A DNA stretch of 64,000 bases from Streptococcus chenjunshii (GCF_003086355.1 NZ_CP031733.1:2232001-2296000), one strand, 5' to 3'. Counted from the stretch's first letter, positions 20,311-29,831 are shown. The notes: generated from the sequence alone by a model not told the origin. Numbers and translations are program-made.

Positions 20311-20375
20311 ACGGAGGCGGGATGGTAAAGCCGAAATCGTCATTTTATGACAGCTACCGACTGCTGTCCCACACT
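20311..20375 (+). repeat. Second interspersed repeat family, copy 1
   Basis: GGAGGCGGGATGG, then CGAAATCGTCATTTTATGAC, then ACCGACTGCTGTCC. Related copies are at 46554-46625 (+) and 58293-58360 (-). It lies just past the thioredoxin-like gene. The rest of 20088-20310 shows no gene, only a small CCGCT/AGCGG hairpin. Confidence 0.6.
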
Positions 20376-20389
20376 CTGCTCTCCCGCTT

Positions 20390-20734
20390 TTAGCCAATAA
20401 ACTCTGCAATAGCTTCCTCAGACAGGGAGGAATCGCAGATCACCTTGACTTGTCCTTGTTCAGCTACCAAGAGCCCTGGGACTGTCGGAATCTCATATTG
20501 CTGTCTGAACGCCTGAATAGCCTGCGCATCTGCTGCGTCTTCACTGTTTAAAAAGGAAACCTCAGCATTAGCTGCCAGTGCAGCCTGGGCAAGCTTAGGA
20601 GCAAAACGCCTGCAGAATGGACAGGTTTCGCGGCCGACAAACAAAATAAATTTGGCTCCGGAGCTTATCTGTTCCTGCGCTGCAGCAGCTGTAATTTCTG
20701 TAAAATGTTGGATTGATTCTGTAAATGTTGACAT
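20390..20734 (-). CDS. Thioredoxin-fold protein with CPFC motif
   Basis: Encodes 114 residues. Thioredoxin fold with redox motif ETCPFCRRFAPKL near residue 37 and a cis-Pro in EIPTVPGLLV. No signal peptide or membrane segment, so cytosolic. The CPFC sequence and length resemble the streptococcal bacteriocin-accessory (Bta-like) and thioredoxin-like group; the substrate is unknown. The ATG at 20734 follows GGGAG and lies 53 bp after the leuS stop on the same strand, suggesting leuS cotranscription. Confidence 0.8.
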   Translation of the reverse strand: MSTFTESIQHFTEITAAAAQEQISSGAKFILFVGRETCPFCRRFAPKLAQAALAANAEVSFLNSEDAADAQAIQAFRQQYEIPTVPGLLVAEQGQVKVICDSSLSEEAIAEFIG

Positions 20735-20787
20735 GATTTTCTCCCTTTTTCACAAAAGAACCGTTGACACTCTGATTCCGCTGCCCG

Positions 20788-23289
20788 CTACTTGACCACA
20801 ATGTTGACCAGTTTATTTGGTACAGCGATAACTTTGATAATATTTTTGCCAGCCGTTGCAGCCTTAATTCTTTCATCAGCCAGTGCCAGCTCTTCTAATT
20901 CAGCACGGCTGGCATCCTTGGCAACAAGCAGCCGGGAACGGACCTTGCCATTAATCTGAGCAACAATTTCAAGCTGATCTTCAGCTAAATAGCGCTCTTC
21001 ATAAACCGGCCAAGCTTCATAAGCCAGAGACTGCCCCGACTGGGTCACATACTGCCAGAGCTCTTCGGCCAAATGAGGAGCAAAAGGAGCCAGCAGCTGA
21101 ATATAGCCCTTAGCATAGTCAATAAAGAGCTCATCCTCTTTGTTGGCACTGTTAACAAATACCATGAGCTGAGCAATAGCAGTGTTAAACTTCAAATTTT
21201 CAATTTGTTCAGTGACGGCCTTAACTGTTTCATGATAAACTTTGTCCAAAGCGCCTTTATTTTCTGCAGCTATCGTTTTAGTCGTGATTAAGCGGTAGAC
21301 ACGGTCCAAAAACTTCCGGCTGCCTTCAAGTCTTTCCGAAGACCAGGCAATAGAAGCATCAAGCGGTCCCATAAACATCTCATAAATCCGCAGCGTATCT
21401 GCCCCAAACTGTTCCACAACATCGTCTGGATTGATAACATTTTTAAGAGATTTAGACATTTTAGCCGGTGCCTGCTCCAATTTTTCACCTGTTTCCAGAT
21501 GGAAATAAGCGCTGCCGCGTTTCTCAACTTTATCTGTTGCGACCAAAGCTCCGCGGCTGTCACGGTAGCTGGTCCCTAAAATCATCCCCTGATTAAAGAG
21601 TTTTTGGAAAGGTTCCTTGGTCGCCACAATCCCTAAATCATAGAGGAATTTATGCCAGAAACGGGCATAAAGCAAATGAAGAACCGCATGCTCGGCACCG
21701 CCGATATAAATATCGACCGGCAGCCAGTCCTTAAGCAGCTCAGGATCTGCCAGAGCTTTATCATTATGAGGGTCAATATAACGCAGATAGTACCAGCTGG
21801 AACCTGCCCACTGCGGCATGGTATTGGTCTCACGCCGTCCTTTAACACCATCTGCACGAGTCACCTCCAGCCAATCTGTCAAATTAGCCAGCGGGCTTTC
21901 CCCTGTTCCGGACGGCTTAATGTCATCTGTCTTAGGCAGGACAAGCGGCAGTTCCTCTTCGGGAACAGCAGTCGAACTTCCGTCTTCCCAATGAATAATA
22001 GGAATAGGTTCTCCCCAGTAGCGCTGGCGGCTGAACAACCAGTCGCGCAGACGGTAAGTGACCTTCTCTTCACCTGCCCCCCGAGCTTCAAGCCAAGTTA
22101 TCATTTCAGCAATGGCGGTATCTTTATCTAAACCGTTTAAAAAGTCAGAATTAATGTGCGGCCCGTCTTCAGTGTAGGCTGCCTGAGCAATATCGCCGCC
22201 CTCAAGAACTGGGATAATATCAAGATTAAACTGCTTAGCAAACTCCCAGTCACGTTCATCATGAGCCGGAACCGCCATAATGGCTCCTGTCCCATAACTA
22301 GCCAGAACATAGTCAGCGATCCAAATCGGAATCGCTTTGCCGTTAACAGGATTGACAGCGTAACTGCCAGTCCAGACCCCCGTTTTTTCCTTAGCTAAAT
22401 CAGTACGCGCCAAATCCGATTTGAGGCTGGCCTGCTGCCTGTATGCCGCAACAGCCTGTGCCTGTTCTTCTGTTGTAATAGCCTCTACTAGTTCGTGTTC
22501 AGGCGCCAGTACCGCATAAGTCGCTCCAAAAAGTGTATCAGGACGGGTGGTAAAAACGGTAAAGCGCTCACTGCTGTCTTTAACAGTAAAAGTCACATTG
22601 GCCCCGACAGACTTGCCGATCCAGTTGCGCTGCATATCTTTGACAGACTCCGGCCAGTCCAGCTCTTCCAAATCATTCAGGAGGCGCTCAGCATAAGCTG
22701 TAATCTTTAACATCCACTGGCGCATAGGTTTCCTGACAACAGGATAGCCGCCGCGCTCAGAGGTTCCGTCCGGCAGAACCTCTTCATTGGCAATCGCCGT
22801 CCCCAGCTCCTCAACCCAGTTGACCGGAACTTCCGCCTCATAGGCTAAGCCTTTCTCATACAGTTTCGTAAAAATCCACTGCGTCCATTTATAGTATTCA
22901 GGATCAGTTGTATTAATTTCCCGATCCCAGTCATAAGAAAAACCGAGAGCATTAATTTGGCGCTTGAAGTTAGCAATATTTTCTGCCGTGAAATCAGCCG
23001 GATCATTCCCTGTGTCCATAGCATACTGCTCGGCCGGCAGACCGAAAGCATCCCATCCCATAGGGTGCAGCACATTGTAGCCCTGAGCACGTTTATAGCG
23101 GCTGAGGATATCTGTAGCGGTATATCCTTCAGGGTGGCCGACATGCAGGCCTGCTCCGCTGGGGTAAGGGAACATGTCAAGAGCATAAAAATTGGGCTTG
23201 GCACTGTCTGTACCGGTTTTAAATGTATGGTCAGCAGCCCAGAAAGCCTGCCATTTTTTCTCAATTTTGTGATGATTATAGAAAGTCAT
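20788..23289 (-). CDS. leuS: Leucyl-tRNA synthetase
   Basis: Encodes 833 residues; charges tRNA-Leu and edits mischarged products. HIGH motif region is [19 protein letters not shown] (about 41-59). The CP1 editing domain is around 220-420 with [25 protein letters not shown] and the KMSKS loop ([11 protein letters not shown] near 610) complete the class I core, followed by the anticodon domain and the C-terminal [10 protein letters not shown] domain. The ATG at 23289 follows GGGAGG. No T-box leader is visible in the short upstream region, unlike many Gram-positive synthetase genes. Confidence 0.98.
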   Translation of the reverse strand: MTFYNHHKIEKKWQAFWAADHTFKTGTDSAKPNFYALDMFPYPSGAGLHVGHPEGYTATDILSRYKRAQGYNVLHPMGWDAFGLPAEQYAMDTGNDPADFTAENIANFKRQINALGFSYDWDREINTTDPEYYKWTQWIFTKLYEKGLAYEAEVPVNWVEELGTAIANEEVLPDGTSERGGYPVVRKPMRQWMLKITAYAERLLNDLEELDWPESVKDMQRNWIGKSVGANVTFTVKDSSERFTVFTTRPDTLFGATYAVLAPEHELVEAITTEEQAQAVAAYRQQASLKSDLARTDLAKEKTGVWTGSYAVNPVNGKAIPIWIADYVLASYGTGAIMAVPAHDERDWEFAKQFNLDIIPVLEGGDIAQAAYTEDGPHINSDFLNGLDKDTAIAEMITWLEARGAGEEKVTYRLRDWLFSRQRYWGEPIPIIHWEDGSSTAVPEEELPLVLPKTDDIKPSGTGESPLANLTDWLEVTRADGVKGRRETNTMPQWAGSSWYYLRYIDPHNDKALADPELLKDWLPVDIYIGGAEHAVLHLLYARFWHKFLYDLGIVATKEPFQKLFNQGMILGTSYRDSRGALVATDKVEKRGSAYFHLETGEKLEQAPAKMSKSLKNVINPDDVVEQFGADTLRIYEMFMGPLDASIAWSSERLEGSRKFLDRVYRLITTKTIAAENKGALDKVYHETVKAVTEQIENLKFNTAIAQLMVFVNSANKEDELFIDYAKGYIQLLAPFAPHLAEELWQYVTQSGQSLAYEAWPVYEERYLAEDQLEIVAQINGKVRSRLLVAKDASRAELEELALADERIKAATAGKNIIKVIAVPNKLVNIVVK

Positions 23290-23338
23290 TTTTCCTCCCG
23301 TTAAGCGGTCCTGCGACCCATTAGATATCTATCTTTTT

Positions 23339-23344
23339 ATTATA
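23339..23344 (-). promoter_or_regulatory. leuS extended -10 promoter
   Basis: ATGATATAAT on the minus strand, an extended consensus -10 about 50 bp before the leuS ATG, without an obvious -35. Confidence 0.6.
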
Positions 23345-23475
23345 TCATTTTTACAAAGAATGAACAGAAAAATCAGCGCAGCAATATTCAGAAAACCGCT
23401 GACTCTCATTCGCCGGAACGTAACAGCAGCTACATATAGATAAGAGATAAACCGCAGCTGCCGTTTATTGTTTCT

Positions 23476-23519
23476 CAAAAAGCAAGAGGTCAGAACTTCT
23501 ATTCCAACCTCATTCTTGC
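23476..23519 (-). terminator. Surface-protein gene terminator
   Basis: GAGGT/ACCTC plus GCAA/TTGC arms with a small bulge, followed by TTTTTG on the minus strand, about 55 bp past the stop. Confidence 0.6.
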
Positions 23520-23572
23520 AACTATCTATAATGCTGACGGTCAGCTGATAAGAACTGACTATTGTTTAATGA

Positions 23573-25333
23573 CTATTTTTTTCGGCGAAGTAGGAAGAGA
23601 GCTGCAATTGCTATAATAACTATTCCTAAACCAGTCAGAAAGATACCGGTTTGTTCCCCTGTACTTGGCAGTTTTTTCTGATTCTTCTGGTTTTTAGCAC
23701 TGCTGCTTGCCGCTGTGGTTGAAGGACCCTGACCGCCCGAAGAAACCGTTGTTCCATTTGTACTTTGCAGGCTTGTTTCTGGATCCCCTGTAGTTGGCTC
23801 AGACGTTGTTGCCGGATCAGTTGTCACAGCTGATGTTGTTGCTGATCCAGAAGTGGTTGCTGAACCGCTTGTAGTCGTCTCGGCAGCGGTTGTCGTAACA
23901 GCAGTTGTAGTTGTCGTTGCTGTTGTTGTCGTCGACGTAGTGGTCGTCGCAGGTTCTTCCATGGTAGTTGCTGCTTCTGTTGTTGTCGGTTCTGTAAAGG
24001 TATTGGTAAAGACCGGTGCCGCATCATAGTCCACAGTCCCCATTTTGACACCATTTTCATCTGTAACCGTTACAGTTGTCCTGTATTCTGCAGAATCATA
24101 GGCAATATTTGCTTCTGCAGTATCTTTCTCCTTGATGACATATTGATAGGTTCCCTCAGCCGAATAGGTCATCGCTGAAAAAGTGACCGAACCGTCTGCA
24201 GCGTTTGTCACCGTTTGAATAGGGGTTGTTAAATCTTCTGCCGAATAGAGTTCAAAAGTAAATTCCCCTTCTGTCAGTGTTTTACCCTCTAAAAGCTTTG
24301 TCGCCTGCAGGACAACATGCTCTGATTTTTCAGATGAAGCTGTCCCAGAAGCCGTCTGCAGCCTTACCAAAGCTTCCACACTGCGCGTTTCAAAATTAGA
24401 TGCTGACCATGACAGATTATTATTAACAAGGGCACCGGCTGGCGTATTATCCGACAGGTAGGTTGAGTATTCAATATACATCGCCCAGTTATGATTATCT
24501 CCGTAAGGAATCGTAAAACCGGTAATGCCTCCGTCTGAATTATAATCAAAAACAGCCTTATCGGTAAAATTCTCAACCGGATCCAAGGTCAGCAGATGAT
24601 CTTCCGACCGAATTTTAGTTGGTTGTGTTTCATAGCGGACCGCCCGCAGACTTCCGGGCACCAGAGTCTGGCCTTCGCCGAAGACATCTGAAATGGTCAT
24701 GTCGCGAATCGTATCCTGTGTCGCATTTAAAACAACCCGCCATTTGACAATACCGGCATCTTCCTGAGCTTGATAGCCGTATTTCATTTCATAGTCACCG
24801 GCTTCTCCTTCTTCTGTTTTATAGGTATAAGAAAACGTAACACCGCCAAAAGTGACTGTTGTCTCCCCTTCTGTGTTTTTTCCTCTGTCAGCTAGGATAG
24901 TGATGTCAAAAGACATCTTTTTGTTTTCCGGAACCTTAGAAAAATGATCGGTAAAAGTAACGGTCACTGTCTTGGAAGCCGCATCCGCCTGAGCCGTTCC
25001 GACAACTGTTCCGTCTGCTGCTGTAATCGGAAAGGACATCGTTGTCACTAAGGCAAACTCATCCGGCAAGGTAATGGTCAGTGTATCCCCCTCGTTAATG
25101 TCCTGAGAATTAGGAAATTCAATATTATTAACCAGTCTAAGATACACTCCGGACTGAACAACAACCTCTGCAGTCGAGGAGGTGATTTCAATATTGGTTT
25201 TTTCCGGATCATAATAAAGCGTGGCTGCATTGCTGTAATTCGTTATTTCTGCAGCCTTGACTGTCGTCAGAGCCAGCAAACTGCCGCATAAGACAGCCAG
25301 CACTGAAAACAGGCCTAAAAGCTTTAATTTCAT
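23573..25333 (-). CDS. LPXTG-anchored cell-wall adhesin with pilin-like domain
   Basis: Encodes 586 residues. Signal peptide about 1-28 (LLGLFSVLAVLCGSLLALTTVKAA). Residues 30-170 and 175-330 look like paired adhesion Ig-like domains of the collagen-binding/Sdr type. Residues about 340-455 are a Spy0128/FctA-like pilin domain (LLEGKTLTEGEFTFELY, GTYQYVIKEK, VFTNTF). A Thr/Ser-rich stalk of about 100 residues follows, then LPSTG, a hydrophobic segment and RRKK for sortase A. The VIKEK and VFTNTF positions are where such domains form isopeptide bonds. Own promoter and terminator; the ligand is unknown. No YSIRK motif in the signal peptide. Confidence 0.9.
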   Translation of the reverse strand: MKLKLLGLFSVLAVLCGSLLALTTVKAAEITNYSNAATLYYDPEKTNIEITSSTAEVVVQSGVYLRLVNNIEFPNSQDINEGDTLTITLPDEFALVTTMSFPITAADGTVVGTAQADAASKTVTVTFTDHFSKVPENKKMSFDITILADRGKNTEGETTVTFGGVTFSYTYKTEEGEAGDYEMKYGYQAQEDAGIVKWRVVLNATQDTIRDMTISDVFGEGQTLVPGSLRAVRYETQPTKIRSEDHLLTLDPVENFTDKAVFDYNSDGGITGFTIPYGDNHNWAMYIEYSTYLSDNTPAGALVNNNLSWSASNFETRSVEALVRLQTASGTASSEKSEHVVLQATKLLEGKTLTEGEFTFELYSAEDLTTPIQTVTNAADGSVTFSAMTYSAEGTYQYVIKEKDTAEANIAYDSAEYRTTVTVTDENGVKMGTVDYDAAPVFTNTFTEPTTTEAATTMEEPATTTTSTTTTATTTTTAVTTTAAETTTSGSATTSGSATTSAVTTDPATTSEPTTGDPETSLQSTNGTTVSSGGQGPSTTAASSSAKNQKNQKKLPSTGEQTGIFLTGLGIVIIAIAALFLLRRKK

Positions 25334-25387
25334 AGCTTAAATCTCCTTGAGCATTAAAATAGTATGATATAGTAATATACCACTAAT

Positions 25388-25416
25388 ATTATAACCTACC
25401 CTTATCAGAAATACAA
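25388..25416 (-). promoter_or_regulatory. Surface-protein gene promoter
   Basis: TTGTAT (25411-25416) and TATAAT (25388-25393) with a 17-bp spacer on the minus strand, about 50 bp before the start; the ribosome site AAGGAG follows. Confidence 0.75.
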
Positions 25417-25498
25417 TACATTTTAAACATTTATTTTCGTTTTAAAAAATAAAAACTGGGTGACACTTCCTCCCGTAAGGGTCCCCCAACAGATTAAA

Positions 25499-25594
25499 AT
25501 GATTTAAAAGCTCATACTGCCCCAGCGCATTGATGGCATAAATGGTCTGGTCCGCAATCCCCTGTGCCGCCTTTTCCGGCTGATAGGGCGCTCC
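25499..25594 (-). pseudogene. Isolated 96-bp fragment of essC
   Basis: This stretch matches essC positions 37131-37226 base for base except for about three differences, and both flanks then diverge abruptly. It encodes essC residues of roughly 868-899 (around GIADQTIYAINALGQYELL) but has no start and no downstream essC sequence. It marks the far boundary of the LXG cargo region and is best read as a recombination scar. Confidence 0.88.
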
Positions 25595-25647
25595 AGCTAA
25601 CACTCCACAATACTATCGAAGCGGTTATCCCTTTTATCTTCTTCGGG

Positions 25648-26697
25648 CTAATCGTCTTTTGTACCATATCTTTCTTCCAGCCTTTCGTTACGTGTTTTAT
25701 AATAGCGCATAAACTCCTCATAAGAGTTGACTGTGTGTTCCTGACCGTCCTTGCTGTAGTTAGAAGGGATCGTGACCCTTTCAAACAGATTGGCCCCCTC
25801 AGGGTAAAACTGCTTCAAAACATCAGTCCCCACTTTCACCTCTTCATCATCAAAGAGCAGATAAAAATAGCTGTCTTGCTTCTTCATAATCTTCAAAACA
25901 TCCGGGGACTCACCGGCAACCAGCCAGGTCTTAGTCACTGAAGCCTTTGGAGCACCGTCATCACTAAACATCATAAAGGGAGGATAAAACTCCAGATGCT
26001 GGTTGTTCAGCGATGACCTAAGACTCGTTATAGAAATATAATCATAAATCCATACATTCAACTGCCTAAAAGGAGTTCCTGGCACAAAGTCATGAATATC
26101 ACCTGTGGATAAGTCTATATATTTTTGGATGGGCTGATTCCCAGATGATAAATGATAAAGAGAAATAGTAAGGACTTCCTCTCCTTCTATAATCTCAACT
26201 TCCATATTATCACTCAGAGTATAGTCATCTTTATATTCTGATAAAAGCTCATAGAGGTCATAAGTTTTTTTGTGCAGAGTCCCATCCGAGGTGTCATACA
26301 CACTGAGAGTCCAGTATTCATCCTTCTCCTGCTTTAGGTCAGAATTTAAAAGCTTCATATTTTGCCGGACTATATAGCGTTCCCCAGAGGTCACGACCTC
26401 ACTAAGACTGTTCTTGACTTCTGCCGTATAAGCCACTGAATTATTCTGATCACGGTACTGTTCAATTAAGGCATCTTCTTCCGGATTCTCACTGACCCAC
26501 TGTAAGGCAACACCTTTCCCGCTCTTAATGAAAGCGTAGTCGGAAATCGTATAGGTCCCGCTGTATACCGCATACTGACCGTACTTCTCCTCCAGTGCAG
26601 CAGTCTGCTGTTCCTGATACCACTGATAGCCCATATAGCCCCCTATGGCCAAAAGGCAGAGGGCAAATAAACTGATTAGCGTTTCTGGTTTTTTCAT
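25648..26697 (-). CDS. Membrane-anchored protein of unknown function in the type VII region
   Basis: Encodes 349 residues. One N-terminal hydrophobic segment (about 7-26) with MKKPE before it predicts a cytoplasmic N-terminus and an extracellular body of about 320 residues, rich in acidic and aromatic residues. No Cys lipobox and no recognised motif. The ATG follows TAGGAGC. It is the last cargo gene, after the broken LXG copy and before the essC scar, so a role as immunity factor or secretion accessory is possible, but nothing in the sequence shows it. Confidence 0.7.
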   Translation of the reverse strand: MKKPETLISLFALCLLAIGGYMGYQWYQEQQTAALEEKYGQYAVYSGTYTISDYAFIKSGKGVALQWVSENPEEDALIEQYRDQNNSVAYTAEVKNSLSEVVTSGERYIVRQNMKLLNSDLKQEKDEYWTLSVYDTSDGTLHKKTYDLYELLSEYKDDYTLSDNMEVEIIEGEEVLTISLYHLSSGNQPIQKYIDLSTGDIHDFVPGTPFRQLNVWIYDYISITSLRSSLNNQHLEFYPPFMMFSDDGAPKASVTKTWLVAGESPDVLKIMKKQDSYFYLLFDDEEVKVGTDVLKQFYPEGANLFERVTIPSNYSKDGQEHTVNSYEEFMRYYKTRNERLEERYGTKDD

Positions 26698-26776
26698 CTC
26701 TGGCTCCTAACTCCCATACTCAAAGCGTTTTAGATAATTTAATAGTTGTTTTTTGCCATCAATTCTTTATTGCCCA

Positions 26777-27040
26777 CTACGCTCCTGCAGTTAGCAGGAA
26801 ACTCAACACCTCATCAGCCAAAGCTTGGGAGAGGAGTTTAGCCCCTTCAACCAAGGGAATCAGGACAGCACTGGCATAGTTCTTGGCACTACTGTAAGCT
26901 TGCCCTTGCAGGTCAGAAGCGCCGATGAAGGTTTCTAAGGCACTGACCAGACCCTCATAGGCCGATGTCCGGTTGGACATGGCCGCTGAGACTGTACTGG
27001 CCTGGGTCTCCGAACTCCCCAAACTCATTTTAATCCCCAT
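26777..27040 (-). pseudogene. Truncated LXG toxin N-terminus (third copy)
   Basis: The first 74 residues (MGIKMSLGSSETQASTVSAA... through SQALAD) match the two full LXG proteins almost exactly. A small indel in the codons for ADDAVKF then shifts the frame, giving EVLSFLLTAGA and a stop. DNA similarity continues past the stop to about 26770 and then ends. The ribosome site AAGGAG is intact, so an 87-residue fragment could still be made. No toxin domain remains. Confidence 0.88.
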
Positions 27041-27077
27041 CTAGTCGCTCCTTTATGCTATAAGAATTGATCATTTT

Positions 27078-27377
27078 TTATAACTCCTCAATCGTTAAAC
27101 GTGGATAATTAATTTTATCTGCCTGATTCTTGAACCTTTCCTGAAGCTGTTCCTCTTGTTCATCTATGTAACCGGTGAAATAAGTTTCTGCGATATTCTC
27201 ATGATTAAAGAAATAGGCTTGATTGTTGGTATTCCCCGCTGGATACAGACAGCCGGCATAATCAAAATAGCCAATTGTTCCTTGGTTATTATAAAGCGGA
27301 AAACGTGTCGTAATCATTACTTTTTGTTTCCCATGATGTAGCCGAACAACGCTGCCAAGCGGTAATAATGTTGTCAT
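27078..27377 (-). CDS. DUF4176 family protein
   Basis: Encodes 99 residues. Matches the DUF4176 pattern: LPLGSVVRLHHGKQKVMIT near the start, then YFDYAGCLYPAGN, FFNHENI and YFTGYIDEQEE. DUF4176 proteins are small soluble proteins regularly found in type VIIb/LXG loci of Firmicutes; their role is unclear. The ATG follows TTAGGGAG. It sits between the membrane-protein array and the broken LXG copy. Confidence 0.8.
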   Translation of the reverse strand: MTTLLPLGSVVRLHHGKQKVMITTRFPLYNNQGTIGYFDYAGCLYPAGNTNNQAYFFNHENIAETYFTGYIDEQEEQLQERFKNQADKINYPRLTIEEL

Positions 27378-27419
27378 AAGTGTACTCCCTAAGTTTTTAT
27401 TGTTTCCTTTAGCTTTAAT

Positions 27420-27956
27420 CTAAATGGTTTGCACTAATTGTTTAATAATCTGCCGTCTTTCCCACAGTCGGCTGCACAAAAACAAAACAAGCGGGAAGGT
27501 TAGTACCACAGTTACAAATAAAAAGAGGAAGTAAGAGGTACGGAGGTAGCCGTAGCCACACAGCAGAATGACTGCAGTCAGAATACCAATCGTCAGAAAA
27601 GCCGTGCGGACATTCTTCTCTTCTTTCTGCAAAAACGGTTCAAGTTCTTCCTCAGTCAAGAATATTTCCTGTAAATGCAGCCTAAGGTAGCTTTTGCGGG
27701 CATAATGGCCTGCAAAAGCAGCAGATGCTGCTATCCCCGCAAATAAGAGAAACAGTCTAGCCCCAAAATCTTCTACTATAAAATCTGCATCCAGCCATCT
27801 TACCAAAGGAAGACTGACAAGAGTCAGAAAGACAGTCAGAGTTGTTGAAACTTTCTGCTCATCAGTACTGGTATACCATTCGCCAGTTGCTTTATCATAA
27901 AAAAGAGCTTTTTTATTCAAATTTCCAATAGCAATCATTTGTTTAGAATACTTCAT
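27420..27956 (-). CDS. Polytopic membrane protein, candidate LXG immunity protein (array member 4, intact)
   Basis: Encodes 178 residues. A short N-terminal domain (ALFYDKATGEWYTS) precedes about four membrane segments. The same plan (Y.D..TG..Y, then SLPLVRWL-like, then TM segments) recurs in the three neighbours to the right, so these are paralogs. Size and topology resemble DUF443/TsaI-type membrane immunity proteins that protect against membrane-depolarising LXG toxins; I assign that by resemblance, not by a definite motif. The ATG follows GGGAG. Confidence 0.65.
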   Translation of the reverse strand: MKYSKQMIAIGNLNKKALFYDKATGEWYTSTDEQKVSTTLTVFLTLVSLPLVRWLDADFIVEDFGARLFLLFAGIAASAAFAGHYARKSYLRLHLQEIFLTEEELEPFLQKEEKNVRTAFLTIGILTAVILLCGYGYLRTSYFLFLFVTVVLTFPLVLFLCSRLWERRQIIKQLVQTI

Positions 27957-28041
27957 TAGCGTTCTCCCTTACTCAAAAGCACTGCTGCGGAAATCAAACT
28001 CCATGAACTGCAGTAAATGCCCTCTTGTGTCTTCTCATTTT

Positions 28042-28581
28042 TTAAGTCATCAGTATTTCCTCATCTAACTCTTTGATAGCCCGATACCGTTTGAACAAAT
28101 CCAGTTCATTAATAATGAACCAAGAAAAGAGGAAACCTGCAAAGGCAATGGCCAAACCTAACAGAATTGAGAAAGCTAAAAAGAGATAGAAGCCAATAAC
28201 AGCTGCAAGAGAAAAGGCAACAGTCATAGTGCTTAACCCTTTGACAAGTTTCTTAGAGTGGCTTAGCAAATCACTGACAGTCATTACCTGACTGTCTAAT
28301 AATACAAAGCCTTTATCATTTGAGTTGCGTTTCACAAAACCATTCAAATAATAACACGCAGCAAACAGCAGAGGCAATAGCTCTGTACCACCTGTTAACC
28401 ACAATAGATAAAAGCCCAACTGCTGTTGACAATCCTGTAGATTTTGCCAGCAGCTGCTGACTGTGCTCTCTGTATTTCAGCGTATCCAGTTCGTGCTGAT
28501 AGAACTGCTTAGTCTTTTAGTATCATAATAAAAAGACCTCTCCCCATCGTGAAACAGTTCAACTTTAGGCCCTGACTTCAC
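28042..28581 (-). pseudogene. Frameshifted candidate immunity gene (array member 3)
   Basis: Starting at GTG 28581 the frame reads VKSGPKVELFHDGERSFYYDTK, the family N-terminus, then breaks. The next frame gives KTKQFYQHELDTLKYREHSQQLL, and a third gives FYLLWLTGGTELLPLLFAACYYLNG through EELDEEILMT-like membrane sequence to the stop at 28042. At least two frameshifts are needed. The total of about 180 codons equals the intact neighbours, so this is a decayed full-length paralog. Confidence 0.75.
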
Positions 28582-28639
28582 CGTACTCTTCTCCTGACTA
28601 TCTATATCTGAACCAGTTTTAACAGTCCCAGCTCCAGTA

Positions 28640-29194
28640 TTACTTTTTCAGTTTTTCAGTTAGCCTGACAATCAGCTTTCGTCTAGCGTGCAGACGTAAT
28701 GTCGGCGCTATCAGAGAAATGACATACCATAGCAGCACACTGATAATGATAAAGACAGTTCGGGACAGCAGAATAAACAGTATGGCCGTCAGTAAAAATA
28801 AGATTATCAGACTCAGCAGCAGTACTGTATTGGCTCTTAAACTGTTTTGGGCCTTTGACAGAATATCTGAAAGGTCATTTGCAGTAGCCGAAAATTCCTT
28901 ATACTCTACAAATTTTTCCTATCGTTTTAATTGTTTTTGGGACATAAGCACTATCAAAAACATAAATAGGACTAATAGCGCTGTATTAAAAAAAGGTGTT
29001 GAAAACGGCAGATACAGTCTATCTGCCTGCTTAATGACCGCTGCTCCGGCAATATATAAAAGCAGCAGCCTATTTTGGTTTGCAGATACTGTCTTCGTCT
29101 CAAAAACTTTATACAGCTGACCTGTCACGCTGTCGCCGTAAATAAAATAGCTGTCTTCCTTGATTAAAGGAACTTTGGTTTTATCAAACAGCAT
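28640..29194 (-). pseudogene. Candidate immunity gene with one in-frame TAG (array member 2)
   Basis: The frame opens at ATG 29194 after AAGGAG and reads through FIYGDSVTGQLYKVFETK and a first membrane segment to MSQKQLKR. TAG at 28919-28921 interrupts it. The same frame then continues uninterrupted for 92 further codons (EKFVEYKEFSATANDLSDIL, two membrane segments, KLIVRLTEKLKK) to TAA at 28640-28642. Total 185 codons, the paralog length. Apart from the TAG no damage is visible, so this is a very recent nonsense mutation, a read-through case, or a sequencing error. Confidence 0.85.
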
Positions 29195-29214
29195 CGTTCT
29201 CCTTTATCGAAACA

Positions 29215-29805
29215 CTAACTTTTAACCGCCTTATGTAATACAAAATAAGATGTGACTGAGGTCACCAAGAATAGGTAGTTTGTTAACAGAAACATCAGCA
29301 GGTACAGAAAAAGAATCAGCAAGTGCGAAAAAAACCAAAACAGCAGACCAAAAATCAATGTGATGACCGCAAAACACAGCCTGACGGCAAAAACTTTCCA
29401 GCAGTGCCTGCGGACTTTCAGCACAATCGCTTTGACTTCTTCTAAACTGTAAGTCATTTTTAAGTAATCTAAGCTCCTGTAATAAGCCGCTTGCCTTTTC
29501 TTAAAAAACTTAGCATATTGCAGGAAGAGCAGCTGACAAATGAGTGAAAGCCCCGCTAAAATAGAAACATTAGCAGCAAATGTCGTCCATGCCTCAAAAT
29601 AAGCTGAAAAGTAAGCACCTAAGATTAAGAGTATCGGAATAATGACGGGAAAGCTTTTTCTGAAAAAAGAGACTGCTGTCAGAATCTTTTGTTCTTTCTC
29701 AGAACCATATACTGACAAGTTCAAAGCACGGTAAAAATGCTTATCTTCTGTGTCAAAATATAAATAAAAATCGTGATCAATACTGTATAAAGGTAGTTTA
29801 TTCAT
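29215..29805 (-). CDS. Polytopic membrane protein, candidate immunity for the adjacent LXG toxin (array member 1, intact)
   Basis: Encodes 196 residues from the ATG at 29805, which follows GAGGAC; an ATG three codons upstream has no ribosome site. N-terminal motif SIDHDFYLYFDTEDKHFYRAL corresponds to the family beta-hairpin, followed by about four membrane segments. It lies 26 bp after the LXG gene at 29832-31166, the usual place for the cognate immunity gene. Because that toxin has a membrane-active-looking C-terminus, a membrane immunity protein makes sense. Pairing is inferred from position. Confidence 0.65.
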   Translation of the reverse strand: MNKLPLYSIDHDFYLYFDTEDKHFYRALNLSVYGSEKEQKILTAVSFFRKSFPVIIPILLILGAYFSAYFEAWTTFAANVSILAGLSLICQLLFLQYAKFFKKRQAAYYRSLDYLKMTYSLEEVKAIVLKVRRHCWKVFAVRLCFAVITLIFGLLFWFFSHLLILFLYLLMFLLTNYLFLVTSVTSYFVLHKAVKS

Positions 29806-29831
29806 CGTCCTCATTGTATATGTTAAAAAAA

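Noticed and set aside
23290..23400. T-box leader for leuS
   Set aside because: The promoter leaves a leader of only about 45 nt, with no room for specifier and antiterminator structures.
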